A stretch of 64,000 bases of DNA from Mucilaginibacter segetis (lineage in GTDB: Bacteria; Bacteroidota; Bacteroidia; Sphingobacteriales; Sphingobacteriaceae): NCBI RefSeq assembly GCF_016522075.1, contig NZ_JAEHFW010000004.1:62001-126000 (forward strand). Direction: 5' to 3'. Positions 43,875 to 52,675 of the stretch are shown piece by piece. Under the pieces are notes generated by a model. That model made no database searches. It saw nothing but the letters and a program-made list of their open reading frames with translations, and was not told the origin of the DNA. A program made the translations under genes and the position numbers. The stretch's first letter is position 1. The number at the start of each line of letters is the position of its first letter.

Positions 43875-45341
43875 TTAATAACCGGGATTTTGGGTTAATA
43901 CTCCCGCACTCAAGTCAATTTCATTTTGTGGTATTGGCCAAACCTCATTTTTTCCTGCTGTCCAGCCTTTAGGACCAAATACAGCGGCTGCGCGTCCCTG
44001 ACGTATCACATCAAAATAACGATCGAACTCCATAGCAAGTTCTACCCTGCGCTCGTGCCATATAGCTGTACGCAACTGATCTTTATCGGTAGTGGTAACC
44101 GGTGGCAAAATAGCGTTGTTGCCTGCCCGTGCCCTTGCGCGTACCTTCTCTAATGAAGCTAACGCCTGTGCAGTATTTCCCAATTCATTCGCAGCTTCAG
44201 CATTCATTAATAAAACTTCGGCATAGCGTAAAACCCTTACATTCTGATCTTCACCCTGGTTCTGAAGAAAAGGAACATTAAACGGAACATATGATTTTTG
44301 ATTATACCTTGGGTTAGGGCCTATAAGTGATATGGCATCACCCTCAGGTGTAGTTTCACCGCGGAATATTATAGTAGCATCTTTACGAGGATCGCCTTGT
44401 TCAAACGCGTCTACTAATTCCTGTGTAGGTACATTAAAGCCCCAGCCGCCTTTTGGCTCACCGGCTACGCCTTGTATCTGTGAGTACTGGCTTGTAGCAG
44501 CACCCCCAGGTAAACTTTGGCATTGAATTTCAAAGATCGATTCCGAACAATTTTCATTGGCTATCCGGAATAATTTTTCAAAATCAGGGAACAGAGAGTA
44601 ACCCATGCCCATTACCTGATTAGTATAATTCAATACATCTGGCCATTTTTGCTGATACATGGCTACTTTAGCATGTAAGGCAAGTGCAGCACCTTTAGTA
44701 GCACGACCTATATCTGCAGAACCGTAAGTTTGAGGCAATACAGCTGCAGCATCAGTTAAATCCTGCTCAATAGCTGCATACACTTCAGCTTTGGGTGTGC
44801 GTGGTAAATTATATTCTGTAGCATCTTTAGCAATATGCTGCCTTAATACCACATCTCCAAAAGCACGCACCAACCTGAAATAGTTGTAAGCCCTTACAAA
44901 TTTTGCTTCAGCAAGGTAACGCGCCTTTAAGTTTTCATCCATGGTAATGTTAGGCACATTATCCAGTACCTGGTTGCATAAGTTGATGCTTTGATACTGT
45001 CCGTTCCAGAAATCCTGTAATTGGCCGTCTGTGGCGGTAACCGTAAAATTATCATAGGCATTCATGAAACTGGCATCACTTGGTGTACTGCCTTTTTCAG
45101 TTTCATCAGATCCCAGGCTTTCAACAGCCATAGGAGCGAAAGCAGTTTCTTTCCATTCACGTAAATTACCATAAATAGAATTTACGGCTTTGATGGCATC
45201 TTCCTGGGTCTTAAAAAATTCCACACTTGGCTGCTGTGCCTGAGGTGGTACATCCAGAAAACTTTTTTTACACCCCTGTGTAATCATCAGCACCGCACAT
45301 GTACTTAAAGCAAGCGCTGTTTTAAAGTTTTTATTAAACAT
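43875..45341 (-). CDS. SusD/RagB outer-membrane glycan-binding lipoprotein
   Basis: A 488-residue lipoprotein (lipobox MITQGC, Cys24). It has the SusD N-terminal segment FLDVPPQAQQPSVEFFKTQE, TPR-like helices (YLAEAKFVRAYNYFRLVRAF) and the typical C-terminal end ELAMEFDRYFDVIRQGRAAA, then WPIPQNEIDLSAGVLTQNPG. SusD lids close over the SusC barrel and hand over oligosaccharides. It starts 20 bases after susC ends. Target glycan is inferred from the GH144 neighbours. Confidence 0.96.
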   Translation of the reverse strand: MFNKNFKTALALSTCAVLMITQGCKKSFLDVPPQAQQPSVEFFKTQEDAIKAVNSIYGNLREWKETAFAPMAVESLGSDETEKGSTPSDASFMNAYDNFTVTATDGQLQDFWNGQYQSINLCNQVLDNVPNITMDENLKARYLAEAKFVRAYNYFRLVRAFGDVVLRQHIAKDATEYNLPRTPKAEVYAAIEQDLTDAAAVLPQTYGSADIGRATKGAALALHAKVAMYQQKWPDVLNYTNQVMGMGYSLFPDFEKLFRIANENCSESIFEIQCQSLPGGAATSQYSQIQGVAGEPKGGWGFNVPTQELVDAFEQGDPRKDATIIFRGETTPEGDAISLIGPNPRYNQKSYVPFNVPFLQNQGEDQNVRVLRYAEVLLMNAEAANELGNTAQALASLEKVRARARAGNNAILPPVTTTDKDQLRTAIWHERRVELAMEFDRYFDVIRQGRAAAVFGPKGWTAGKNEVWPIPQNEIDLSAGVLTQNPGY

Positions 45342-45361
45342 ATCTTTAATATTTTTAATTG

Positions 45362-48300
45362 TTAAAATGTAACATTCACACCAAAATTGTAGGTGGCATA
45401 TAACGGATATACACCATTATCAATTCCTGCATTCGTTGGTGAACCGCCAACCTCGGGGTTAAAGCCGGTGTATTTAAATGAGTTGAAGGCATTTTGCGCA
45501 TTAGCGTAAACCCTAAGCCTTTTTACGAATAATTTTGATGCAATAGATGAAGGTAAAGTATAACCCAACTGTAAATTACGGATACGGAAGTAAGCGCCGC
45601 TTTCCACAAAGAATGAGTTAGGTTTATAGTTATTGCCACCACCTATGTTAGCAGAAGGGTAAGTGTTTGAAGTACCCTCGCCATGCCAGCGGTTATTATA
45701 AAAATCTTCAGTAAAATTCTCTGATCCGTAACGCAGACCTTTGTTAGCATTGTAGACATCAACACCGGCTACACCCTGCAAATCGACCGTTAAGTCGAAC
45801 GCTTTATAATTAAAGTTAGTGCTCAAACCATAAAGGTATTTAGGGTTGGGATTACCAATAACCTGACGGTCTTTAGCATCAATAACACCATCGTTATTAA
45901 TATCTTTATAGATAAAATCGCCCGGTTTAGCATCTTTTTGTTTTGATGCCGCGATTTCGGCAGCATTTTGGAATACGCCATCAACAACTAAACCATAAAA
46001 TTCGCCAATTGGCTGGCCTAATATGGTGCGTGTACTTAACTGGCCACCGGTTGCAGCAGCGCCGCCACCATAAATTGGATTTGCACCGGTTATGGTTGAT
46101 AGTACCTTATTGTTGTTTATACTAAAGTTACCGTTTAAGGTATAAGTAAATTCGCTGCCAACCTTGCCGCGCCATCCGGCTGTAAATTCTAAGCCCTGGT
46201 TTTGGAAGGTTGCCTGATTGCCAATAATAGTACCACCACTGGTACCTAAAGAACCTAATACAGGGATAGCGAATATGGCCTGCTCGGTTTTCTTTTTGTA
46301 ATAATCAGCTTCGAAAGTTAACCTGTTGCCAAGGAAAGCCATCTCTATACCAACATCAGTACCAACGCCACGCTCCCAATAAGTAATAGGAGGAACAATA
46401 GTAGTAATGTTAGCACCTGTTGCAGACTGCCCGTTATAAATGGCAACAAAACCTGCTGAATTATTAACTGTTAAAGTAGAGAGGTTTGCAGGTACAGAAG
46501 CGTTACCTATTTTACCCCAGCTGCCACGTATTTTTAAGTTATCAAAAATATGCTGATCGCGCATAAATTCTTCATTACTGATCACCCAGCCCGCACCAAC
46601 AGATGGGAAGTAACCCCAACGCTCATTACCGATGAATTTTGATGAACCATCAGCACGGAGCGATGCATTGATAAGATATTTATCAGCAAAAGAGTAGTTA
46701 ACCCTGCCAAAAAATGATTGATAGGTAGCTAATGCGCCGCCATCACTAACAGAACGTGGATTTACATTATCGTTTGAGCCTAAGGTAAGGTACAGGTCGC
46801 CATCGCTTGTATTGGGTACATTTTGCGCCGTAGCATTTATATTATATGATTTATAACGCTGTGCAGACTGACCTGCCAAAACAGTTAAATGATGCTGCCC
46901 GAAGGTCTTATCAAATGTCAGGGTGTTTTCCCATATCCAGTTCCTAACTTCTGAACGTGATACATTAAGCCTGCTGATATCATTAAACTGTATGGAGTTA
47001 GCTTTATAAACAGGAATATAACCTAAAACTTCGGCCTGGCCGAACTCACCGCCAAAACTGGTATGATAAGTAAGGTATTTTGCGAATTTAACATCGGCAT
47101 AAATATTACCTGTAAGGCGATAGTTTTTTGAACGCTGATTAAAGAAATCTATCTGTGCCTTAGGATTATTGGTAGCATTACCTATCGGGAAATCGCCAGG
47201 GTCTCCGTATGTACCATCAGCATAAAACACAGGTACTATCGGGGCAGCAGTAAATGCTTTATAAATAACACCCGGAGCATCGTGTGAATTACTGCCCTGT
47301 AAAACCGCATTGTAACCGAGTTTTAAAAAGTCGGTTGCCTGTACATCTTGTTGCAAATGCGCGGTTACACGGTCATAATCGTTACCGCTTACTACGCCCT
47401 GCTGTTTTAAATATCCGGCAGAGAAGCTGTAAGTAGATTTATCAGTACTGCCGCTAACGGTTACATCATGTTTCATGGTGAACGCGTTTCTTAAGATAAC
47501 ACTTAACCAATCGGTACCGGTGCCAAATTTAGATGGATCAGCAAACGTAATAGGATCTGAAGGGTAATTAATAGCGTTAAGCTCATTTATCATGGTAGCA
47601 TATTGTTCGCCATTTGCTAATGCCGGCTGATTAGTTACCCGTTGCCAGCCTGCATAAGCATTGTAACTGATAGTTGGAGCGCCTTTACCTTTTTTGGTGG
47701 TTACCAAAACCACGCCGTTTGCAGCTCTTACACCATAGATAGATTCGCTCGACGCATCCTTAAGGATACTGATGTTCTCTATATCATTTGGATTAAGGAA
47801 GCTGATATCATCGAACCAAACCCCGTCAACAACATATAAAGGGTTTGCGTTACCATATACGGTACCTAAACCCCTGATACGTATTTGAGGTGAAGCACCA
47901 GGTGAGCCACCATTGGTGATTTGTACACCTGCAACCTTGCCCTGTAAGGAGCTTACCGCATTGGTTGATGATTGTTTAGAAATTTCTTCGCCTTTTACAG
48001 ATGCTACCGAACCGGTTACATCAAGTTTACGCTGTGTACCATAACCAACTACCACAACCTGTTGTAATTCATTTGAACTGATTTGTAGTTTTACGTCGAT
48101 ATTGGTTCTTCCGGATACAGGCACCTGCTGTGTAGCATATCCTATATAAGAAATTTGCAGGGTTGCGTCAGACGATACACTTATAGAATAAGCGCCGTTA
48201 ACATCTGTTTGGGTACCTATTGTTGTTCCCTGTACTCCAACAGTTACACCGATAAGCGGATCGCCATTTGCAGCATCAGTAACTTTACCTTTTACGGTAA

Positions 48301-48376
48301 TGTTTTGTGCCAGGGCAACTGTAGAGAAAAAAGTAAACAATAGAAATAACCCTGAGATTGTATAAATTCTCTTCAT
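45362..48376 (-). CDS. SusC/RagA TonB-dependent outer-membrane transporter
   Basis: From ATG 48376 the product is 1004 residues. A signal peptide (MKRIYTISGLFLLFTFFSTV, ending at ALAQ) is followed by a carboxypeptidase-D-like domain (about 22-105), the TonB box region LQQVVVVGYGTQRK, a plug (DVTGSVASVKGEEISKQSST, PQIRIRGLGTVYG, LYVVDGVWFDD) and a 22-strand barrel ending YATYNFGVNVTF. It imports the glucan oligomers with energy from TonB. An in-frame start 87 bases upstream would precede the signal peptide by 29 residues and is rejected. It is 257 bases downstream of the regulator gene. Confidence 0.97.
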   Translation of the reverse strand: MKRIYTISGLFLLFTFFSTVALAQNITVKGKVTDAANGDPLIGVTVGVQGTTIGTQTDVNGAYSISVSSDATLQISYIGYATQQVPVSGRTNIDVKLQISSNELQQVVVVGYGTQRKLDVTGSVASVKGEEISKQSSTNAVSSLQGKVAGVQITNGGSPGASPQIRIRGLGTVYGNANPLYVVDGVWFDDISFLNPNDIENISILKDASSESIYGVRAANGVVLVTTKKGKGAPTISYNAYAGWQRVTNQPALANGEQYATMINELNAINYPSDPITFADPSKFGTGTDWLSVILRNAFTMKHDVTVSGSTDKSTYSFSAGYLKQQGVVSGNDYDRVTAHLQQDVQATDFLKLGYNAVLQGSNSHDAPGVIYKAFTAAPIVPVFYADGTYGDPGDFPIGNATNNPKAQIDFFNQRSKNYRLTGNIYADVKFAKYLTYHTSFGGEFGQAEVLGYIPVYKANSIQFNDISRLNVSRSEVRNWIWENTLTFDKTFGQHHLTVLAGQSAQRYKSYNINATAQNVPNTSDGDLYLTLGSNDNVNPRSVSDGGALATYQSFFGRVNYSFADKYLINASLRADGSSKFIGNERWGYFPSVGAGWVISNEEFMRDQHIFDNLKIRGSWGKIGNASVPANLSTLTVNNSAGFVAIYNGQSATGANITTIVPPITYWERGVGTDVGIEMAFLGNRLTFEADYYKKKTEQAIFAIPVLGSLGTSGGTIIGNQATFQNQGLEFTAGWRGKVGSEFTYTLNGNFSINNNKVLSTITGANPIYGGGAAATGGQLSTRTILGQPIGEFYGLVVDGVFQNAAEIAASKQKDAKPGDFIYKDINNDGVIDAKDRQVIGNPNPKYLYGLSTNFNYKAFDLTVDLQGVAGVDVYNANKGLRYGSENFTEDFYNNRWHGEGTSNTYPSANIGGGNNYKPNSFFVESGAYFRIRNLQLGYTLPSSIASKLFVKRLRVYANAQNAFNSFKYTGFNPEVGGSPTNAGIDNGVYPLYATYNFGVNVTF

Positions 48377-48633
48377 CGTGGTTAATAATTTAATAACTGG
48401 ATTAATTGGTTTTTTGTAGGGTCGAAATTGAGGAGATAATACATTTTTAACAAATAATGTCACTCTACATTAATACATCAAAAGGTATTTACTTTCTCAA
48501 TAAAAAATTCTATTTTTTATAAAACACTGAATTTTAGTGATTTATTTAGATGTTAGTGTAAAAAATACATACTACAGGCTGATATGTAAACAACTAATGT
48601 GTTTAATGCCTTATGAGAGGTAATGATGTAGTA
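48377..48633. other. 257-base promoter region of the utilisation locus
   Basis: This gap between the regulator's stop and susC must hold the locus promoter. I found no exact TAnnTTTG on the minus strand and no clear inverted repeat. It is AT-rich, and a regulator-dependent promoter with a poor -7 box would look like this. Confidence 0.4.
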
Positions 48634-51525
48634 TTACAGCTCAATGAGAAACTCTACCAGATTCTTATCATGCTCCAAATTAAGCTTTTTGCGTAGTCGG
48701 TATCGCCTTATCTCCACACCGCGTAACGAAATATTTAAAAGCGATGCCATTTCTTTACTGCTCATATTCATTCTTAGATAGGCGCAAAGTTTCAGGTCAT
48801 TAGGAACAAGGTCGGGATGGTCATGTTTAAGTTTTTTGAAAAAGTTTTCATGTGCCTCGTTAAAACTGCGCTCAAATATATTCCAGTCGCGTTCATCGCT
48901 CATGCCTTCGTCAATCACCTTATGGAGTTTTTTTAATTGTTCTTCAGGTAATTTTTTTCCACTACTGTCTTTAAAGTTGTTTATCTCATCACTTATTTTT
49001 TGCAGTAGTTCATTTTTATACACAATGTTCATTGCCGAGTTGGCAAGTTCACGGTTTTTACTGGCCAGATCGGCCTGTAACTGTTCGTTTTTTATGGTGA
49101 CTATATGTTGTTCATTGGCAATAGCTTCCTGTCGTAAAAATTCTTCTTTTTCACGCTGTAGTTTTTCCTGTATCTCTTGCCGGTGATTTTTAAGTTTTTG
49201 ACGATAGTATTGCCGGCCTACATAGTAAACGGCTATTACTAATAATACATAAATAATAATAGCAACCTTACTTGTGTACCATGGCGGTTGTACAGTAAAT
49301 GTTAATGAAGTAATATCAGATATGCTTTCGTCATTTATTTTGGCGCGTACTTTAAATATATAAGTTCCCTGATTAAGGTTTGTAAATTCTTTTTGGCTTT
49401 GGGCCGTCCAATCAGACCATTGCCGGGAATATCCATCCAGGTAGTATTGAAATTTAATTTTTGCCTGCCGGTAGTATGGTAGCGTAAAAGATATGCGTAT
49501 GTTATTTTGTGTATACGGAATTTGCAGATCACTTTTCATTATCCCTACATTATCTGCAATTGCGGCAATTTTGTCGGTAATATTTTCAATTTTCCTGATA
49601 AGTACGTGAGGGATATTTAACTTATTTTGTAACAGCGCATCCTGATCATTCAAAATTACAAACCCGTCATCAACACTTATTAAATAAGTAGAGGTATTAA
49701 TAAGGTTAATGTTTTCGTAATGCTGTACCATTTGTCCGTTAAGGATACTGAACCTGTTGGAATCAATGGAAAGTTTGCCGGGTACGGACAGATCAGCAAG
49801 TGCTACACGACCATTGTTTATAAACCAGTATTTTTTACCGATGGCTGGGATAAGTTTACCCGCAGATGAAAATGTCCCTAACTTTTTATTTAACTGCTGG
49901 TATTTAAAAAATCGATCAGCTATATCATCATAAACATAAAACCCGGAGTCTGAAGAAAATACCACCCGGTTATCTAAATTGAAAACATTCAGGTTATAGC
50001 TGCCGGGGAGCCCCTGCCTTTCATCATAATATTTTACCGAGGTAGCTGTTCTCAGGTCAGCACTAAGTGTAAGTTTATATATGCCCTTGTAGGCGTGGCT
50101 AACCCATATTTGTCCTTTACTATCCCGTTCCACATATCTGGATGGTTCCCCAAAGTTTTCAATTTTATGATCAAATATCCAGTTGCCAGCTTTGTCTTTA
50201 CGGTATACAACTAAACCTGTATAAGTGCCTTGTATAAGTTGATGATCATTTAATTTCTTTAAGGTCCATCCGCCATTAATATTTGATATTTTGGTTATGG
50301 TACTGCCATTTACCTGATAGGTGCCGTTATTATGTCCACACAGCAAACGCCCGTCTTGTAAGGAAAGATCCCATACTTGTCCTTGTGAACCTGGTATCAG
50401 CTTAAAATCAAAGGATTGAAAAAGATGGTTTCTGTCGGTTTTTACCCAGTCACTGTAAAATAAGCCCTGATTAGTGCCCAGGTATATTTTGTTGTTAAAT
50501 ACAATACTGGAATACACTGTTCCGAAACGCCCTGTTTTATCGAAGTAGAAATACAGAGGAGAATTAACTTCGATACGATCTATGCCGTTGTCAAGTCCGG
50601 CCCATAAATTTTGCTCGGCATCAGTATGCAGGCTGAGTACGGTATTATTTTGTAAACCGCTTGCTTTATTTATGTGCTGTACAACATTCCCCAGTGTATC
50701 AATAATAATAATGCCATTTAAAATGGTACCATACGCAAAATACTTGCCGGGTATAAGTGCGCCATTGTTGAGCTGGTATGTTTTTAAAAAGTCATTCGCC
50801 TGGTTGGCCCATGGCTTAATTTGTACACCGTCATAAATAAAAAGCCCATTTTTTGCGGTGCCTATTAAATATTTATTGTGCTGAAAAGGTAATATCGATA
50901 ACACCCCGCTGGTACCTAATACATCACTCCCGGGTATATAATTCAGCTTATTATTTTTTAGCTCAAATAAACCGGCAGCAACCTGCTCAACAAAGTAGCG
51001 ATTGCCGCTTTTTAGCAAGAACAGGAAGGGCTTAGATGCCCTAACTACAGTTATTTTCCCTTTTGAATAAATGAATATGGACCCGAACGACTGGAAAATG
51101 ATCTTATCATCATCAACAATTATTTTCCATATCTCTTCATTCAGCAGGTTTTTTGCCTTAACCAGATTGGTTAGTGAATGATATTTTAAGAATCCCAGTT
51201 TATTGTTTTCCCAATATCCAAATTCACCAAAGCTGCCTGCGTATATTTTGCCGTGCCCGTCGGCCGCTACCGATCGAACGATTTGACCATTAGGCATATG
51301 GTTGAGCTGCCAGTATTTGCCATCGAAGGAAAGAAGCCCTTCGGAGTTGCCAAAGTACATGATACCATGCTCATCGCTGGTAACCGCCCAGTTTTGGTTG
51401 CCTGACTGATATTGTGCTTTGGTGTAATTTTGAACATATGGCACACCTATGCTTTTTATATCAGCCGACGATGCCTGGATATGAAATAAAGCACAAAGTA
51501 AAATAAGCAGCAAATATTTACGCAT
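48634..51525 (-). CDS. Propeller/Y_Y_Y membrane sensor with LuxR-type HTH, locus regulator
   Basis: A 963-residue protein: signal peptide (MRKYLLLILLCALFHIQASS), a beta-propeller built of two-component-regulator-type blades (about 30-680; for example IVRSVAADGHGKIYAGSFGE and VLSLHTDAEQNLWAGLDNGI), a Y_Y_Y domain (about 690-760, KFQYYLDGYSRQWSDW), one membrane helix (about 766-786, YTSKVAIIIYVLLVIAVYYV), a coiled coil and a C-terminal HTH (MNMSSKEMASLLNISLRGVE). There is no histidine kinase or receiver. This resembles SusR-type one-component regulators, though with a LuxR-like HTH. It lies directly upstream of susC on the same strand and probably senses the glucan. Confidence 0.9.
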   Translation of the reverse strand: MRKYLLLILLCALFHIQASSADIKSIGVPYVQNYTKAQYQSGNQNWAVTSDEHGIMYFGNSEGLLSFDGKYWQLNHMPNGQIVRSVAADGHGKIYAGSFGEFGYWENNKLGFLKYHSLTNLVKAKNLLNEEIWKIIVDDDKIIFQSFGSIFIYSKGKITVVRASKPFLFLLKSGNRYFVEQVAAGLFELKNNKLNYIPGSDVLGTSGVLSILPFQHNKYLIGTAKNGLFIYDGVQIKPWANQANDFLKTYQLNNGALIPGKYFAYGTILNGIIIIDTLGNVVQHINKASGLQNNTVLSLHTDAEQNLWAGLDNGIDRIEVNSPLYFYFDKTGRFGTVYSSIVFNNKIYLGTNQGLFYSDWVKTDRNHLFQSFDFKLIPGSQGQVWDLSLQDGRLLCGHNNGTYQVNGSTITKISNINGGWTLKKLNDHQLIQGTYTGLVVYRKDKAGNWIFDHKIENFGEPSRYVERDSKGQIWVSHAYKGIYKLTLSADLRTATSVKYYDERQGLPGSYNLNVFNLDNRVVFSSDSGFYVYDDIADRFFKYQQLNKKLGTFSSAGKLIPAIGKKYWFINNGRVALADLSVPGKLSIDSNRFSILNGQMVQHYENINLINTSTYLISVDDGFVILNDQDALLQNKLNIPHVLIRKIENITDKIAAIADNVGIMKSDLQIPYTQNNIRISFTLPYYRQAKIKFQYYLDGYSRQWSDWTAQSQKEFTNLNQGTYIFKVRAKINDESISDITSLTFTVQPPWYTSKVAIIIYVLLVIAVYYVGRQYYRQKLKNHRQEIQEKLQREKEEFLRQEAIANEQHIVTIKNEQLQADLASKNRELANSAMNIVYKNELLQKISDEINNFKDSSGKKLPEEQLKKLHKVIDEGMSDERDWNIFERSFNEAHENFFKKLKHDHPDLVPNDLKLCAYLRMNMSSKEMASLLNISLRGVEIRRYRLRKKLNLEHDKNLVEFLIEL

Positions 51526-51611
51526 AGGTTTGAGCCTTTGAGGCTAATTATACGAAAGTACGTTTTGCAGATGAATATTCAGAAATAAGGAATGCTAAGA
51601 GCAATAAGTTA

Positions 51612-52574
51612 TTAATCCGTAATAGATTGCAGTTTCTTTCCTTTTTGCGTATTTACAGGTTGCGGTACTTTTACATAATAACCTGTACCGTCATAAACAC
51701 GTTTGCGAGGATGTGCTTTACAAGCATCACTGCAACAGCCATCCATAGCTGTACCGCATTCATCACACTGGGTAAAATGCTCATTACACTCTGGGTTGGC
51801 ACAATTAATCATTTTCGGCGTTGTTTTGCCGCAATTAAAGCAGGTGGAAATGATCACCGGGTTTACCTGATTAACATCAACCGAAAGGCGGTTATCAAAT
51901 ACATAACACTTCCCTTCAAAATCCTGCCCGCCGGCTTCCTTACCATATTTTATAATGCCGCCATGCAACTGATATACATCTTTAAATCCCTCATGTAATA
52001 ACAGGGCAGATGCTTTTTCACACTTAATACCACCGGTGCAGTAGGTGAGCACTTTTTTATCCTTGTATTTTGCCAGCTCATTGATCTTTGCCGGAAAGTC
52101 ACGGAAGTTTTCGATATCCAGCGTTACTGCATTTTTAAACTTACCTAAAGAGTGCTCGTAGTTAGACCGTACATCCAGGATCACTACATCATCGCGATCT
52201 TTAAATTCCAGAAATTCCTTTGGAGCTAAATGTTTGCCGGTCTGTTTCTGCGGATTTATCATGTTAGGATCGCGCAGGCCGGAGTGTACGATCTCGGACT
52301 TGTAACGAACATGCATTTTAACAAACGATGGTTCCTTAACTTCATCTATCTTAAAATCAATATTGGCAAAGCGCTCATCAGCATGAACAGTATCCATATA
52401 GATCTTACACGCTTCAGTTGTGCCCGAAACAGTTCCGTTCACCCCCTCTTCGGCTACAATAATTCGCCCGGTCAATCCCAGGTCTTTACAAAATTTTAAA
52501 TGATCTGCTGCGAATTGCTCCGCATTGTCTATTGTTGAATAACAATAATAAAGTAGTGTGTTATATTTTTCCAT
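51612..52574 (-). CDS. trhO: tRNA uridine(34) hydroxylase TrhO (rhodanese-like)
   Basis: The 320-residue protein has an N-terminal acylphosphatase-like domain (about 1-100), a central rhodanese domain with VILDVRSNYEHSLGKFKNAV and the catalytic loop YCTGGIKCEKA, and a cysteine-rich C-terminus (STCFNCGKTTPKMINC, CNEHFTQCDECGTAMDGCCS) that probably binds zinc. TrhO forms 5-hydroxyuridine at position 34 of some tRNAs with O2. It is monocistronic; a TATATTTG promoter box lies at 52614-52621. Confidence 0.94.
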   Translation of the reverse strand: MEKYNTLLYYCYSTIDNAEQFAADHLKFCKDLGLTGRIIVAEEGVNGTVSGTTEACKIYMDTVHADERFANIDFKIDEVKEPSFVKMHVRYKSEIVHSGLRDPNMINPQKQTGKHLAPKEFLEFKDRDDVVILDVRSNYEHSLGKFKNAVTLDIENFRDFPAKINELAKYKDKKVLTYCTGGIKCEKASALLLHEGFKDVYQLHGGIIKYGKEAGGQDFEGKCYVFDNRLSVDVNQVNPVIISTCFNCGKTTPKMINCANPECNEHFTQCDECGTAMDGCCSDACKAHPRKRVYDGTGYYVKVPQPVNTQKGKKLQSITD

Positions 52575-52613
52575 AAATCATTGATACTGCTGCAAACAGT
52601 GTTAAATGAGCCG

Positions 52614-52621
52614 CAAATATA
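52614..52621 (-). promoter_or_regulatory. -7 box for trhO
   Basis: TATATTTG on the minus strand matches TAnnTTTG, 39 bases before the ATG; a TTG near 52645-52647 is a possible -33 element. Confidence 0.5.
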
Positions 52622-52675
52622 ATAATTTGAGCGCAAAGGAAAAACAACACAAAAGTACCGGGCACCTTCAGATCA

